The notes under the pieces: generated by a model
Database searches by the model: none
What the model saw: only the letters and a program-made list of their open reading frames with translations
Told to the model about the DNA's origin: nothing
Shown: in pieces, positions 9,149 through 17,495 of the stretch
Layout: each line of letters begins with the position of its first letter
Position numbering within the stretch: the stretch's first letter is position 1
Source: CBDFGK01 sp965247075
Lineage (GTDB): Bacteria > Pseudomonadota > Gammaproteobacteria > Pseudomonadales > Halieaceae
Length of the DNA stretch: 64,000 bases
Direction: 5' to 3'
Assembly (NCBI GenBank): GCA_965247075.1
Contig: CBDFGK010000003.1
Span: 806,001 to 870,000 of the forward strand
Translations under genes and position numbers: made by a program

Positions 9149-9810
9149 CAGCCATTACTATTCTTGAGTAAAAATTTTAGATCCGCCATCAAGTCCTTAC
9201 CGTCGGTATCGGCAGCATACGCCAGGATAATCCAGCCATTCGGGTCTACCAGATAGTAGGCCGGTACGTTCGCATCCGGCTGTAGTGCCATAGACGATGC
9301 CATAGACGATGCCATAGACGATGCCAGAGACGATGCCGTTGAAACTGTCTGGAAACTCGACGCCGCAGTATACAGGAGATTCATATCCGGGAACTGCGCC
9401 GCCAACTCCGCCACCAGGGGCTCATCGCCATCCATATCGAGGCCGAGAAAGACCCGTTCGATCCGCAACCGGTACTTACCCATGGCCGTATGAATCTGGC
9501 CCAGGTAATGCAGCCGTTGCCGACAGGCCTCATCACAATCGGCGCTGCCCGGAATCAGTATTCGCCACAGCGCAGGTGCCGACCGGTAAGCAATAAAGGC
9601 ATGCCCGGCGCCATCAACGACCTGCAAGTCATCCAGTGCCATCGCCGGCGACAGCAGTGTGCCTCGATTGGCGGTGCCGAGTATATCGACCAGATCAAGT
9701 TTTCCGCTGACTACATAAAACCAAAGCCAACTGGCGGTGACAAGCACTGTCACCGGAATTCCAGCGATCAGCAGCAGCATGCGTCGGTTGCTGCTAATTG
9801 TTGAAGTCAC
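9148..9810 (-). CDS. conserved membrane-anchored hypothetical protein of the cox cluster
   Basis: A 220-residue protein with one N-terminal transmembrane helix (about residues 12-32) and a presumably periplasmic globular domain. The remainder loosely resembles thioredoxin-like SCO domains: SADCDEACRQRLHYLGQIHTA holds two cysteines spaced as CxxxC, and the end reads YYLVDPNGWIILAYA. A gene of this kind sits between surf1 and ctaA in Pseudomonas oxidase loci, so a role in oxidase assembly, perhaps copper or thiol handling, is inferred. Near residues 160-175 it carries a short serine/alanine repeat encoded by four 12-bp units, probably a recent slippage expansion in a loop. Start and stop overlap both neighbours. 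Confidence 0.75.
   Translation of the reverse strand: MTSTISSNRRMLLLIAGIPVTVLVTASWLWFYVVSGKLDLVDILGTANRGTLLSPAMALDDLQVVDGAGHAFIAYRSAPALWRILIPGSADCDEACRQRLHYLGQIHTAMGKYRLRIERVFLGLDMDGDEPLVAELAAQFPDMNLLYTAASSFQTVSTASSLASSMASSMASSMALQPDANVPAYYLVDPNGWIILAYAADTDGKDLMADLKFLLKNSNG
9289..9336. repeat. four tandem 12-bp units inside the cox-cluster hypothetical gene
   Basis: Units of CATAGACGATGC start at 9289, 9301, 9313 and 9325; the last has one substitution. Read on the minus strand they encode repeats of S-S-M/L-A. The length of 12 keeps the frame. Confidence 0.9.
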
Positions 9811-10574
9811 TGCTGCTTCCTCCTGCGGCGCTGTTGTAACAATTCACGAAAATTACAACTGCTCCAGATATAAATGAAAAGTAGCATAGCGGCCATACTG
9901 AACCACTGCGTAGCGTAGGCGTTATGCTTGTCAGGGCTGATATTCATCAGCGGCCAATCGACGGTCAAAGCCGCCGGACTGTCGGCATCCAGACGTACGC
10001 TAAAGGGAAATACCGGTTCGCCGAGCAATGCTTCAAGCGCGGGCATATCCAGCGCCTGCGCGATGCGCGGCCAACCGGAGCCCGGCACGGGGTCACCCAG
10101 CACAAACGGCTCACCCGGCGGCACGTACACCGTGCCGGTTAATGTCTGTATACCCACAATAGCCGGCCAGATCGGCAAGCTGCGCCGGCTGGCGTCACCC
10201 TCCACCCAGCCGCGATTGACCAGTACCAGCTCATTTCCTTCCATGGTGCGGAAGGGACTCAACACTTCCAGGCCATAATGGCCCTGCTGTATACGGTTAT
10301 CGAGTAGAAAATCCTTGCCCTGCACAAACTGCCCGTGCAATAGCACCCGCCGATAGGACAATTCTGCCGCATCCTGTGACAGGGACAGCAGGGACTGTGG
10401 GTTTTCCAACTGGCGCAACTGCCAGCGCCTGGCAATCTCTTGCTTCTCATCGGCTCTGCCTAGCTGCCAATAGCCGAGCGCGAGCAACAGGGGCAAGAGA
10501 ATTAGCACAAAAATCGTGGTGCGCCAGTCACTATGCCAGCGAAAACGTGTTTGGGTAGCTGCTGTCGAGTCCAT
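9807..10574 (-). CDS. SURF1 family cytochrome oxidase assembly protein
   Basis: A 255-residue protein with the SURF1 layout: a first transmembrane helix (about residues 18-36), a soluble domain, and a second helix near the C-terminus (about 225-243). Family motifs visible are LGYWQLGRADEK, VLLHGQFV, NRGWVEG, and the C-terminal NAYATQWFSMA. SURF1 helps insert haem A into subunit I of aa3 oxidase. It overlaps the following gene by 4 bases. Upstream, the divergent DUF2909 gene starts 38 bases away, so a short bidirectional promoter region is expected there. Confidence 0.92.
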   Translation of the reverse strand: MDSTAATQTRFRWHSDWRTTIFVLILLPLLLALGYWQLGRADEKQEIARRWQLRQLENPQSLLSLSQDAAELSYRRVLLHGQFVQGKDFLLDNRIQQGHYGLEVLSPFRTMEGNELVLVNRGWVEGDASRRSLPIWPAIVGIQTLTGTVYVPPGEPFVLGDPVPGSGWPRIAQALDMPALEALLGEPVFPFSVRLDADSPAALTVDWPLMNISPDKHNAYATQWFSMAAMLLFIYIWSSCNFRELLQQRRRRKQQ

Positions 10575-10612
10575 GGGTCAATTATACTGGTGGCCCCCCT
10601 GCGGAGACTGCC

Positions 10613-10879
10613 ATGATACTTAAAATCCTGATAGTTGTTTTGCTACTGGCGCTTTTTGCCAGCCTTGCCGGCGGATTCTATTTTTTGATGAAAGATCAGG
10701 GTGACCCTGCCAAGCGTCGCTTATTCCACTCACTGGGCGTCAGAATCACGATTGCCATCAGCTTGATGTTGTTGCTAATTTACGGCGTCAGTTCCGGCCG
10801 GCTGCGCTCCCAGGCTCCCTGGGAAAATCCTCGCCCCGCCGCGCCGGTAAATTCCCCGGCACAACCGGACGATCAGTAA
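10613..10879 (+). CDS. DUF2909 twin transmembrane protein
   Basis: An 88-residue protein with two hydrophobic helices (about residues 3-24 and 41-61) joined by a polar loop and followed by a proline-rich tail. Small twin-helix proteins of the DUF2909 family lie between coxC and surf1 in many Pseudomonas-like genomes. Their function is unknown, but the constant position suggests oxidase assembly or stability. It is the only plus-strand gene in the cluster and converges on coxC with 5 bases between the stops. Confidence 0.8.
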   Translation: MILKILIVVLLLALFASLAGGFYFLMKDQGDPAKRRLFHSLGVRITIAISLMLLLIYGVSSGRLRSQAPWENPRPAAPVNSPAQPDDQ

Positions 10880-10884
10880 CTGCA

Positions 10885-11859
10885 CTAGAGTATGTAGACA
10901 AACAGGAACAGCACGACCCACACCACGTCGACAAAGTGCCAGTACCAACTGGAGGCCTCAAAACCGAAGTGGTCATCGGCTGTGAAGTGCCCGCCACGTA
11001 CCGAGCGCAACAACTGGATCAGCAACATGGTCATGCCCATGAAAACATGGAAACCATGAAAGCCGGTCAACATAAAGAACGTCGATCCGTAAATACCGGA
11101 GTCCAGAGTCAAGCCAAACAGGGCGTAGGCCTCGTGGTACTCCTCGTACTGCAAAAACAGGAACATAATGGCCAGAACCACGGTAATGGTCAGCCACAAG
11201 TTGAATTTCGCGCGATCACCCTTGAGCAAACCCAGGTGAGCAATATGACAAGTCACACTGGAAGACAGCAGAATAAGCGTGTTCCACATCGGCAACCAGT
11301 GCCACCACTTGTCAACCTCACTGAAGGCCATGCTGGTATGGGGGCTGACAAACGTTGCGTTGTTGGCAATGAGTTGTGCGCCGGCACCACCCACCGCTTC
11401 CTGCGGGGTTTGCATGGTGGGCCAGTCAAACTCAAAACCGCTCCACAGCAGGTGGCTCATGGCACCCGCTTCGCCTTCACCGGCCAACCATGGGCCGGCC
11501 AGCACCCGCACGTAGAAAAGTGCGCCAAAAAAGCAAAAGAAGAACATCACTTCTGAAAAAATAAACCAGAACATGCCGATCACATAAGATTGCTTTAGCT
11601 GGGCCGAGTTCATGCCCGCCATGTTTTCCTGAATGGTGGCGCGAAACCACATGAACAGGGTGCCCATAAACCACAGCAGTCCAAGGGTCAAAATTGTCCA
11701 GGAATTGGTGACAGCGCCCGGCTCACCAAAGGTCATGTCATTGAGTACACTGGCGGCGCCAAAAATACTCGTGATCAGGCCGACCGTGGCGCTGATCGCC
11801 ATCCCACTACTGGCGGGCACATAGTATTCCTGGTGCGCGGCGGAATCTTGCGTTGCCAT
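10885..11859 (-). CDS. coxC: cytochrome c oxidase subunit III
   Basis: A 324-residue membrane subunit of aa3-type oxidase with seven predicted helices. Recognisable family stretches include YYVPASSGMAISATVG at the N-terminus, FIFSEVMFFFCFFGALF, the FHGFHVFMGM helix near residue 265, and the C-terminal SSWYWHFVDVVWVVLF. Subunit III stabilises subunit I and supports sustained proton pumping. Its length, longer than the roughly 260 residues of minimal forms, is typical of Pseudomonas-like CoIII. The gene lies 12 bases after cox11. Confidence 0.95.
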   Translation of the reverse strand: MATQDSAAHQEYYVPASSGMAISATVGLITSIFGAASVLNDMTFGEPGAVTNSWTILTLGLLWFMGTLFMWFRATIQENMAGMNSAQLKQSYVIGMFWFIFSEVMFFFCFFGALFYVRVLAGPWLAGEGEAGAMSHLLWSGFEFDWPTMQTPQEAVGGAGAQLIANNATFVSPHTSMAFSEVDKWWHWLPMWNTLILLSSSVTCHIAHLGLLKGDRAKFNLWLTITVVLAIMFLFLQYEEYHEAYALFGLTLDSGIYGSTFFMLTGFHGFHVFMGMTMLLIQLLRSVRGGHFTADDHFGFEASSWYWHFVDVVWVVLFLFVYIL

Positions 11860-11871
11860 CCTATTTCTCCA

Positions 11872-12432
11872 TTAGCGGGACGCCACGGCGTCCTTCACCA
11901 TATCAGTTACATCAAAAAGCGCATACGACAGAGTGATCGTCTGTATATCCCGCGGCAGGTTCTGGTCGACAATGAACTGCAAAGGCATGTCAGTACTCTG
12001 CAGCCCTTTCAGGGGCTGCCGGTTAAAACAGAAACACTCTGTCTTGTGAAAAAATTCTACTGCCCGCGACGGCGCAATACTGGGTATCGCTTGCGCCACC
12101 ATGTCTTTTGGCAGTGGATTGCGAGCATAAAATACGGTGTCATTTACCGCCCCCGGGTTCACCTTCATCATGGTAGTCGTCGGCGCAAAGTCCCAGGGCA
12201 TGCCTTCGTTGTTAGTGGTAATAAACTGCACCGTTACCAGACGGGATTCATCCACCTGTATCTGCACAGCCCGGTAGCGCTCGCCACTGGTTTTACCATT
12301 GATGCCCAGCGCATCACACAACACGTCGTACAGCGGCACCATCACCACAAAAACAACAGCAAACATGGCGAGCGCCGCCGTGACCATTTTGGCCACGGTG
12401 CTGAGAACGGGATTGTCGCCAAATAGCGCCAC
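11872..12432 (-). CDS. cytochrome c oxidase assembly protein CtaG/Cox11
   Basis: A 186-residue single-pass periplasmic copper chaperone that supplies CuB of subunit I. The N-terminal helix (about residues 13-33) precedes VPLYDVLCDALGI. The paired copper cysteines appear in TECFCFNRQPL, the family signature. It sits between coxA and coxC, 7 bases after the coxA stop, as in most proteobacterial cox operons. Confidence 0.94.
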   Translation of the reverse strand: MALFGDNPVLSTVAKMVTAALAMFAVVFVVMVPLYDVLCDALGINGKTSGERYRAVQIQVDESRLVTVQFITTNNEGMPWDFAPTTTMMKVNPGAVNDTVFYARNPLPKDMVAQAIPSIAPSRAVEFFHKTECFCFNRQPLKGLQSTDMPLQFIVDQNLPRDIQTITLSYALFDVTDMVKDAVASR

Positions 12433-12439
12433 GGTGTTG

Positions 12440-14002
12440 TTACTTCACCTGTGGTGGAACAGAGAAAGTGTGGAAGGGCGCGGGGGTGGGAATTGTCCAC
12501 TCCAGGCCTTCAGCTCCTTCCCAAACCTGCTCATCACTAATCGGCTTGCCCGCGATGATGGTGGCAATTACGTTGTACAGGAACAGTAACTGCGACAAGC
12601 CATATATAAACGCGCCGATGCTGGACATCATATTGAAATCGGCAAACTGCAGTGCGTAGTCGGGAATACGCCGCGGCATGCCAGCCAAACCCACGAAGTG
12701 CTGCGGGAAGAAAGTCACGTTGAAGCCGATAAACGAAATCCAGAAATGGGCCTTGCCCATGGGCTCGCTGTACATCTTGCCGCACCACTTGGGCAACCAG
12801 TAGTAGATGGCTGCCGTCATGGAAAATACCGCGCCCGCTACCATTACGTAGTGAAAATGGGCAACCACAAAGTAGCTATCGTGGTACTGGAAATCGCTGG
12901 GAGCAATGGCCAGCATCAGACCGGTAAAGCCGCCGATGGTGAACAGTATGATAAAACCGATACAGAACAGCATGGGGGTTTCAAAGGTCATTGCACCACG
13001 CCACATGGTGGTGATCCAGTTGAACACTTTTACCCCGGTCGGCACGGCAATCAACATGGTGGCATACATGAAAAACAGCTCACCGGCCACGGGCATTCCC
13101 ACCGTGTACATGTGGTGCGCCCAGACAATAAATGACAGGAAGGCAATGGACGCCGTGGCATACACCATGGAGTCATAGCCAAACAGCGGCTTGCGAGCAA
13201 AAGTTGGGATGATCTGCGAGACCACACCAAATGCCGGCAGGATGATGATGTAAACCTCTGGGTGACCAAAGAACCAGAATATGTGCTGGAACAGCACCGG
13301 ATCACCACCACCGCCGGCAGAAAAGAAGCTGCTACCGAAGTGCACATCCATCAGCATCATGGTTACCGCACCGGCCAGTACCGGCATAACGGCTATCAGC
13401 AGGTAGGCTGTGATGAACCAGGTCCACACGAACAAGGGCATTTTCATATAAGTCATGCCCGGCGCCCGCAGGTTCATTACGGTAGCGACAATATTGATAG
13501 CGCCCATGATGGAAGACAGTCCCAGTATGTGCATCCCAAATATGAAGAAGGTAACCGATGGCGCCGCGTAGGTTGTCGACAATGGCGCATAAAAAGTCCA
13601 GCCGGCTGCCGGGCCACCGCCCTCCATAAACAAGGTTGAGACCAGCATCAAAAATGCCGGTGGCAACAACCAAAAACTCCAGTTATTCATGCGCGGCAGG
13701 GCCATATCCGGTGCCCCGATCATCATCGGAATCAACCAGTTAGCCAGGCCCACAAAGGACGGCATAATGGCGCCAAACACCATTATCAGTCCGTGCATGG
13801 TGGTCATCTGGTTGAAAAACGCCGGCTCTATCAACTGCAATCCGGGCTGGAAAAGCTCGGCGCGGATGATCATGGCAAACGCGCCACCCAGGATGAACAT
13901 GGAAAAACTGAACCACAAATACATGGTTCCGATATCTTTGTGATTGGTGGCAAACAGCCAGCGCTTCAGACCCTTGGCGGGGCCGTGATGATGATCGCCC
14001 AT
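12440..14002 (-). CDS. coxA: cytochrome c oxidase subunit I
   Basis: The 520-residue catalytic subunit of aa3 oxidase, with twelve helices holding haem a and the haem a3-CuB centre. Diagnostic motifs are the haem ligand region TTMHGLIMVFGA, the CuB and cross-linked Tyr-His stretch FGHPEVYIIILPAFG, and the haem a/a3 histidines in DSYFVVAHFHYVMVAG. The HPEVY glutamate of the D channel is present. It lies 11 bases after coxB, and the next stop and start are also close, so coxB, coxA, cox11 and coxC form one operon. Confidence 0.97.
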   Translation of the reverse strand: MGDHHHGPAKGLKRWLFATNHKDIGTMYLWFSFSMFILGGAFAMIIRAELFQPGLQLIEPAFFNQMTTMHGLIMVFGAIMPSFVGLANWLIPMMIGAPDMALPRMNNWSFWLLPPAFLMLVSTLFMEGGGPAAGWTFYAPLSTTYAAPSVTFFIFGMHILGLSSIMGAINIVATVMNLRAPGMTYMKMPLFVWTWFITAYLLIAVMPVLAGAVTMMLMDVHFGSSFFSAGGGGDPVLFQHIFWFFGHPEVYIIILPAFGVVSQIIPTFARKPLFGYDSMVYATASIAFLSFIVWAHHMYTVGMPVAGELFFMYATMLIAVPTGVKVFNWITTMWRGAMTFETPMLFCIGFIILFTIGGFTGLMLAIAPSDFQYHDSYFVVAHFHYVMVAGAVFSMTAAIYYWLPKWCGKMYSEPMGKAHFWISFIGFNVTFFPQHFVGLAGMPRRIPDYALQFADFNMMSSIGAFIYGLSQLLFLYNVIATIIAGKPISDEQVWEGAEGLEWTIPTPAPFHTFSVPPQVK

Positions 14003-14013
14003 AACGAGTCCCC

Positions 14014-15177
14014 CTATTGGCCTTTCTTGAAGTTGTATATATCAACCGGCTGTACCAGGTCGCCCATGTTATTGCCCAAAGCATTGCGCTGGTAGGTCAC
14101 TACCGCTGCCATATCGACATCATTGAGCTGACCGCCGAAGGCCTGCATCGCCGTGCCGGCGACACCGTTAACGGCGGCGTCGAGATGACCGCTCACGGCT
14201 CCGGTCACGATTGCACTGCCGGCAATCGCCTTGCCCAGTCCGCCCTTTCCTGCGGCGCCATGGCAGGCCAGGCAGGCGCGCTGGTATACCTTCTCGCCGC
14301 GAGTAACCAGTTCGTCAAGCGAGAAGTTCTGCGCCATCAGTTGTTTGATTTCAGCCGCTTCAGCTTGCTTGGTGGCCAGCCATTGCGCGTAATCCTGCTT
14401 GCTCACCACGTGTGCAACGATGGGCATAAAGCCGTGATCCCTGCCACACAGTTCCGCACATTGACCGCGATACACACCCGGCTCGCTGACGCGGGTCCAG
14501 GTCTCGTTGATAAAGCCCGGAATAGCGTCTTTCTTGACCGCCAACTGCGGCACCCACCAGGAGTGAATCACGTCGTAGGCAGTGACCAGGAAGCGCACCT
14601 TGGTATCCACGGGGATGACGATTGGCTCATCAACCTCCAGCAAATAGTGTTCGCCCTTGGCTTGGGTATTGTAAATTTCATCATTGGGCGTGCGCAGATT
14701 ACTAAAAAAGGCGACATTCTCGGCGTTCTCAGTGAGGTACTCATACTTCCATTTCCACTGGTAGCCGGTGATCAGGATATCCAGTTCCGCATCTTCCGTG
14801 TCGTAGACATCCAGCAGCGTGCGGGTCGATGGAACCGCGATTACCAGCAGGATAAGGAAGGGGATTATCGTCCACAACGCCTCCACCTTGGTACTTTCGT
14901 GGAAAGTTGCCGGCACCACACCGCGCGACTTGCGATGTGCGAAAATGGAGTAAAACATGACTCCAAATACCAGCGCACCAATCACAACACAAATCCACAA
15001 AATGATCATATGCAGGTCGTAAATGCTGTGGCTGACAGCTGTCGCCCCTGCGGGCATATTGAACTGCGCGCCGGCCGCCCAGGCCGCCTGGCCAACCAGT
15101 GCCGACAGCATCAGCACAGGGGCAAGCGTCAGTCGCCAGAGCCGTTTCACTCTAAAACACATTTTCTGTGTCTCCAT
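14014..15177 (-). CDS. coxB: cytochrome c oxidase subunit II with fused cytochrome c domain
   Basis: A 387-residue subunit II. A signal peptide and two transmembrane helices are followed by a cupredoxin domain with the CuA motif CAELCGRDHGFM, then a C-terminal cytochrome c domain with CLACHG (about residue 303), making this a caa3-like subunit. It takes electrons from soluble cytochrome c and passes them to subunit I. The frame opens at 15177, but a second ATG at 15162 has GGAG nine bases upstream and leads straight into the signal peptide, so it may be the real start. It heads the oxidase operon. Confidence 0.95.
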   Translation of the reverse strand: METQKMCFRVKRLWRLTLAPVLMLSALVGQAAWAAGAQFNMPAGATAVSHSIYDLHMIILWICVVIGALVFGVMFYSIFAHRKSRGVVPATFHESTKVEALWTIIPFLILLVIAVPSTRTLLDVYDTEDAELDILITGYQWKWKYEYLTENAENVAFFSNLRTPNDEIYNTQAKGEHYLLEVDEPIVIPVDTKVRFLVTAYDVIHSWWVPQLAVKKDAIPGFINETWTRVSEPGVYRGQCAELCGRDHGFMPIVAHVVSKQDYAQWLATKQAEAAEIKQLMAQNFSLDELVTRGEKVYQRACLACHGAAGKGGLGKAIAGSAIVTGAVSGHLDAAVNGVAGTAMQAFGGQLNDVDMAAVVTYQRNALGNNMGDLVQPVDIYNFKKGQ

Positions 15178-15602
15178 TTTGCAAAGTTACACAAACCCGT
15201 TAGCCGACCGTAATCAGCGTGGAGCAAGTTCATGATTGACCCGCGAGCCAAGGACTGAAAACCTACGCTGCTTTCCTCGGGGTGCGGGTGCGGCAAAAAC
15301 GCGGCGTATTGTACTCAAAATCTCAGCGAAAGGCACTAGAACTATCCTTATTGGTCTCATCCGGAAAGATTGTTTGCAGACCTTCATTCACGCCCCAAAG
15401 GCGAGGCAGCGTGCTGACTGAAACAGCATGACGGCATGGCAAAAGGGCGTTACCTTGGTTTGGGTCGTAACCGTACTCGCTTTGAGCTGATATGCGTGGC
15501 ACACAATATTAAACGAGGGTTATCGATCAGGCAGGCAAGTTGTGTCTGAAAAAGTAGCTGAGTTTGCCAGTCAAACATTGATACAGGACAATTACCGTAT
15601 AT
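15178..15602. other. 425-bp intergenic region between coxB and the MATE gene
   Basis: This gap separates the divergent coxB and MATE genes and must hold both promoters. I found no convincing sigma-70 pair, no inverted-repeat LexA-type site, no RNA gene and no coding frame with recognisable content. Confidence 0.6.
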
Positions 15603-16928
15603 ATGGCGCATTCTCACAGTCTCAACCACAAGATATGGCAGATAGCCTGGCCGGCGATATTATCCAATATTTCCATTCCCCTGTTGGGCCTGGTCGATAC
15701 CGCCATACTGGGCCACCTGAACAGCACCGTGTACCTGGGCGCGGTTGCTATTGGCGCCAGCATTCTGTCCTTTCTGTACTGGGGTTTCGGCTTTTTACGC
15801 ATGGGTACTACCGGCCTGGTCGCACGCGCGCTGGGGGCAGGAGATAAGGCGCGCGAATTGACCGTGGTACTACAGTCCATGGTGATGGCACTGATACTGG
15901 CGATCATGGTGGTACTGCTGCATCCCCTTTGGCTGGGACTGGGACTCTGGCTTATGGCGCCCGGACCGGAACTGGCCCCCCTGTCGGCGAGTTACATATC
16001 CATCCGGGTTTACAGTGCGCCGGCCGTGCTGGTGACCTACGCCATTGTGGGTTGGTTTATTGGCCGCCAGAATACGCGCTGGCCGATGCTGTTCGTGATC
16101 GTGACCAACGCGCTCAACATCCTCTTGGACATCCTCTTTATCGTGGTACTGGACATGAAAAGCGACGGCGCCGCCCTCGCTACCCTGGTCGCGGAGTACG
16201 TGGGTGCACTGCTGGCACTGTGGGTTCTGGTCAAGCATCTGGACTGGGGTCCTCTGGCACAAATACGCGCCCAACTCTCCCGACTGCGGGCCTATCGCGA
16301 CCTGCTGGACAGTAATCGCTATCTGTTTATGCGCACCATGTGCCTGTTATTCAGCTTCGCCTTCTTCACGGCGATGAGTACTCGCCTGGGGCAAAATATG
16401 CTGGCGGCGAATACAATAATGCTGCAATTATTGATGATGGCGGCCTATGCACTGGATGGCTTCGCCTACGCAGCCGAAGGACTGACAGGCAATGCCGTCG
16501 GCGCCGGCGACCTCAAGCGCTTCTACCGGGTGGTTGCCGCCTGTTGGCACTGGTCTATTATTACCGCCGTGGGTATTAGCGTCGGCCTGCTGCTGGCCGG
16601 GCCGCTACTTTACCCGCTGTTCACCAACCATTTGGAAATTTTGCAGTTGCTGGATAAATACCACTTGTGGCTGGTACTCATGCCGATTGCGGCGGTCTGG
16701 TCATACTTGCTGGACGGGGTATTTATCGGCACGGCAAAATCCCGCTATATGATGCAGAGCATGATCTTCTCTGTGCTAGTGGTTTACCTGCCGGCCTGGT
16801 ACCTGCTTAGAGGCTACGATAATCACGGTTTGTGGCTGGCCTTTATCCTGTTTAATACTGCGCGCGGTGCCAGCCTGCAGTGGTGTTACCACCAGCTGAG
16901 CCGGCGTTCTGTCTGGCTGGACCCGTAG
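15603..16928 (+). CDS. MATE family efflux transporter, DinF-like
   Basis: A 441-residue membrane protein with twelve predicted helices in two homologous halves. The start HKIWQIAWPAILSNISIPLLGLVDTAILGH carries the Pro and Asp residues typical of the first helix of DinF-branch MATE transporters. These export cationic drugs or metabolites, driven by H+ or Na+. Unlike Escherichia coli dinF, it is not next to lexA and I see no LexA site upstream, so SOS control is not supported. The stop is followed at once by the GGGGTCAGAG tandem array. Confidence 0.9.
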   Translation: MAHSHSLNHKIWQIAWPAILSNISIPLLGLVDTAILGHLNSTVYLGAVAIGASILSFLYWGFGFLRMGTTGLVARALGAGDKARELTVVLQSMVMALILAIMVVLLHPLWLGLGLWLMAPGPELAPLSASYISIRVYSAPAVLVTYAIVGWFIGRQNTRWPMLFVIVTNALNILLDILFIVVLDMKSDGAALATLVAEYVGALLALWVLVKHLDWGPLAQIRAQLSRLRAYRDLLDSNRYLFMRTMCLLFSFAFFTAMSTRLGQNMLAANTIMLQLLMMAAYALDGFAYAAEGLTGNAVGAGDLKRFYRVVAACWHWSIITAVGISVGLLLAGPLLYPLFTNHLEILQLLDKYHLWLVLMPIAAVWSYLLDGVFIGTAKSRYMMQSMIFSVLVVYLPAWYLLRGYDNHGLWLAFILFNTARGASLQWCYHQLSRRSVWLDP

Positions 16929-16941
16929 CAAAGGTAGCAAA

Positions 16942-17176
16942 GGGGTCAGAGCAAAGGGGTCAGAGCAAAGGGGTCAGAGCAAAGGGGTCAGAGCAAAGGG
17001 GTCAGAGCAAAGGGGTCAGAGCAAAGGGGTCAGAGCAAAGGGGTCAGAGCAAAGGGGTCAGAGCAAAGGGGTCAGAGCAAAGGGGTCAGAGCAAAGGGGT
17101 CAGAGCAAAGGGGTCAGAGCAAAGGGGTCAGAGCAAAGGGGTCAGAGCAAAGGGGTCAGAGCAAAGGGGTCAGAGT
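16942..17176. repeat. 17-copy, 14-bp tandem array of GGGGTCAGAG
   Basis: The core GGGGTCAGAG recurs at exact 14-bp spacing from 16942 to 17166, which is 17 copies; the unit is GGGGTCAGAGCAAA. No substitutions are seen between copies until the last, which changes to GGGGTCAGAGTAAA and starts the 68-bp palindrome. There are no spacers of unique sequence, so this is not a CRISPR array. Perfect copy identity points to recent expansion. Confidence 0.97.
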
Positions 17177-17233
17177 AAAACCGTCAATTATGGCCATGGC
17201 CATGGCCATAATTGACGGTTTTACTCTGACCCC
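17166..17233. repeat. perfect 68-bp palindrome with GGGGTCAGAGTAAAACCGTCA ends
   Basis: The first 34 bases (17166-17199) are the exact reverse complement of the next 34 (17200-17233), with no unpaired loop base. The outer arms are GGGGTCAGAGTAAAACCGTC and the centre is made of alternating GGCCAT units. The outer 20 bases are identical to those of the element at 26494. It could form a cruciform or strong RNA hairpin and may terminate both converging genes. Confidence 0.97.
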
Positions 17234-17490
17234 AAATTTCCCGGCTGATCCGGCTCAAGCAATCGCACCGTTTCGGCAGGAGTCTCCGGCAGGCGCGCCG
17301 CCGGGCGATTGACGCGTGTGGTCGGCTCAGCCATCCCTTCGCCTGTGCCTTCAATATGGGGATTCTGCGGACGCGGGTCTTTGAAGCCACAGTTCACGCA
17401 CTCGCGCAAGCCAGCCTCACTATCCACCAGCAATTTGTCCATTTGACCACAACGTGGACAAACAGCACCGGCAATAAATCGCCTCGTCAT
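17221..17490 (-). CDS. yheV: YheV-family putative zinc-ribbon protein (DUF2387)
   Basis: An 89-residue protein that starts MTRRFIAGAVCPRCG, the hallmark of the YheV family. Two CxxC pairs, CPRCG and CVNCG, form a likely zinc ribbon, followed by a proline-rich tail. The biochemical role of YheV is unknown. It lies 5 bases after aroE on the same strand and closes the lysM-to-aroE run. Its last residues (NLGSE) and its stop codon are encoded by the palindromic repeat, so the tail length may have been reset by that insertion. Confidence 0.8.
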   Translation of the reverse strand: MTRRFIAGAVCPRCGQMDKLLVDSEAGLRECVNCGFKDPRPQNPHIEGTGEGMAEPTTRVNRPAARLPETPAETVRLLEPDQPGNLGSE

Positions 17491-17495
17491 ATGCG

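Noticed and set aside
15178..15602. LexA box upstream of the DinF-like gene
   Set aside because: No CTGT-N8-ACAG pattern was found in the gap.
16942..17176. CRISPR-like regular array
   Set aside because: Units are contiguous with no unique spacers and no cas genes are nearby.
16880..17215. Open frame with repeated KGVRAKGSEQRGQS-like protein across the 14-bp array
   Set aside because: It is only the translation of the tandem DNA repeat, without ribosome site, and overlaps the end of the MATE gene in another frame.
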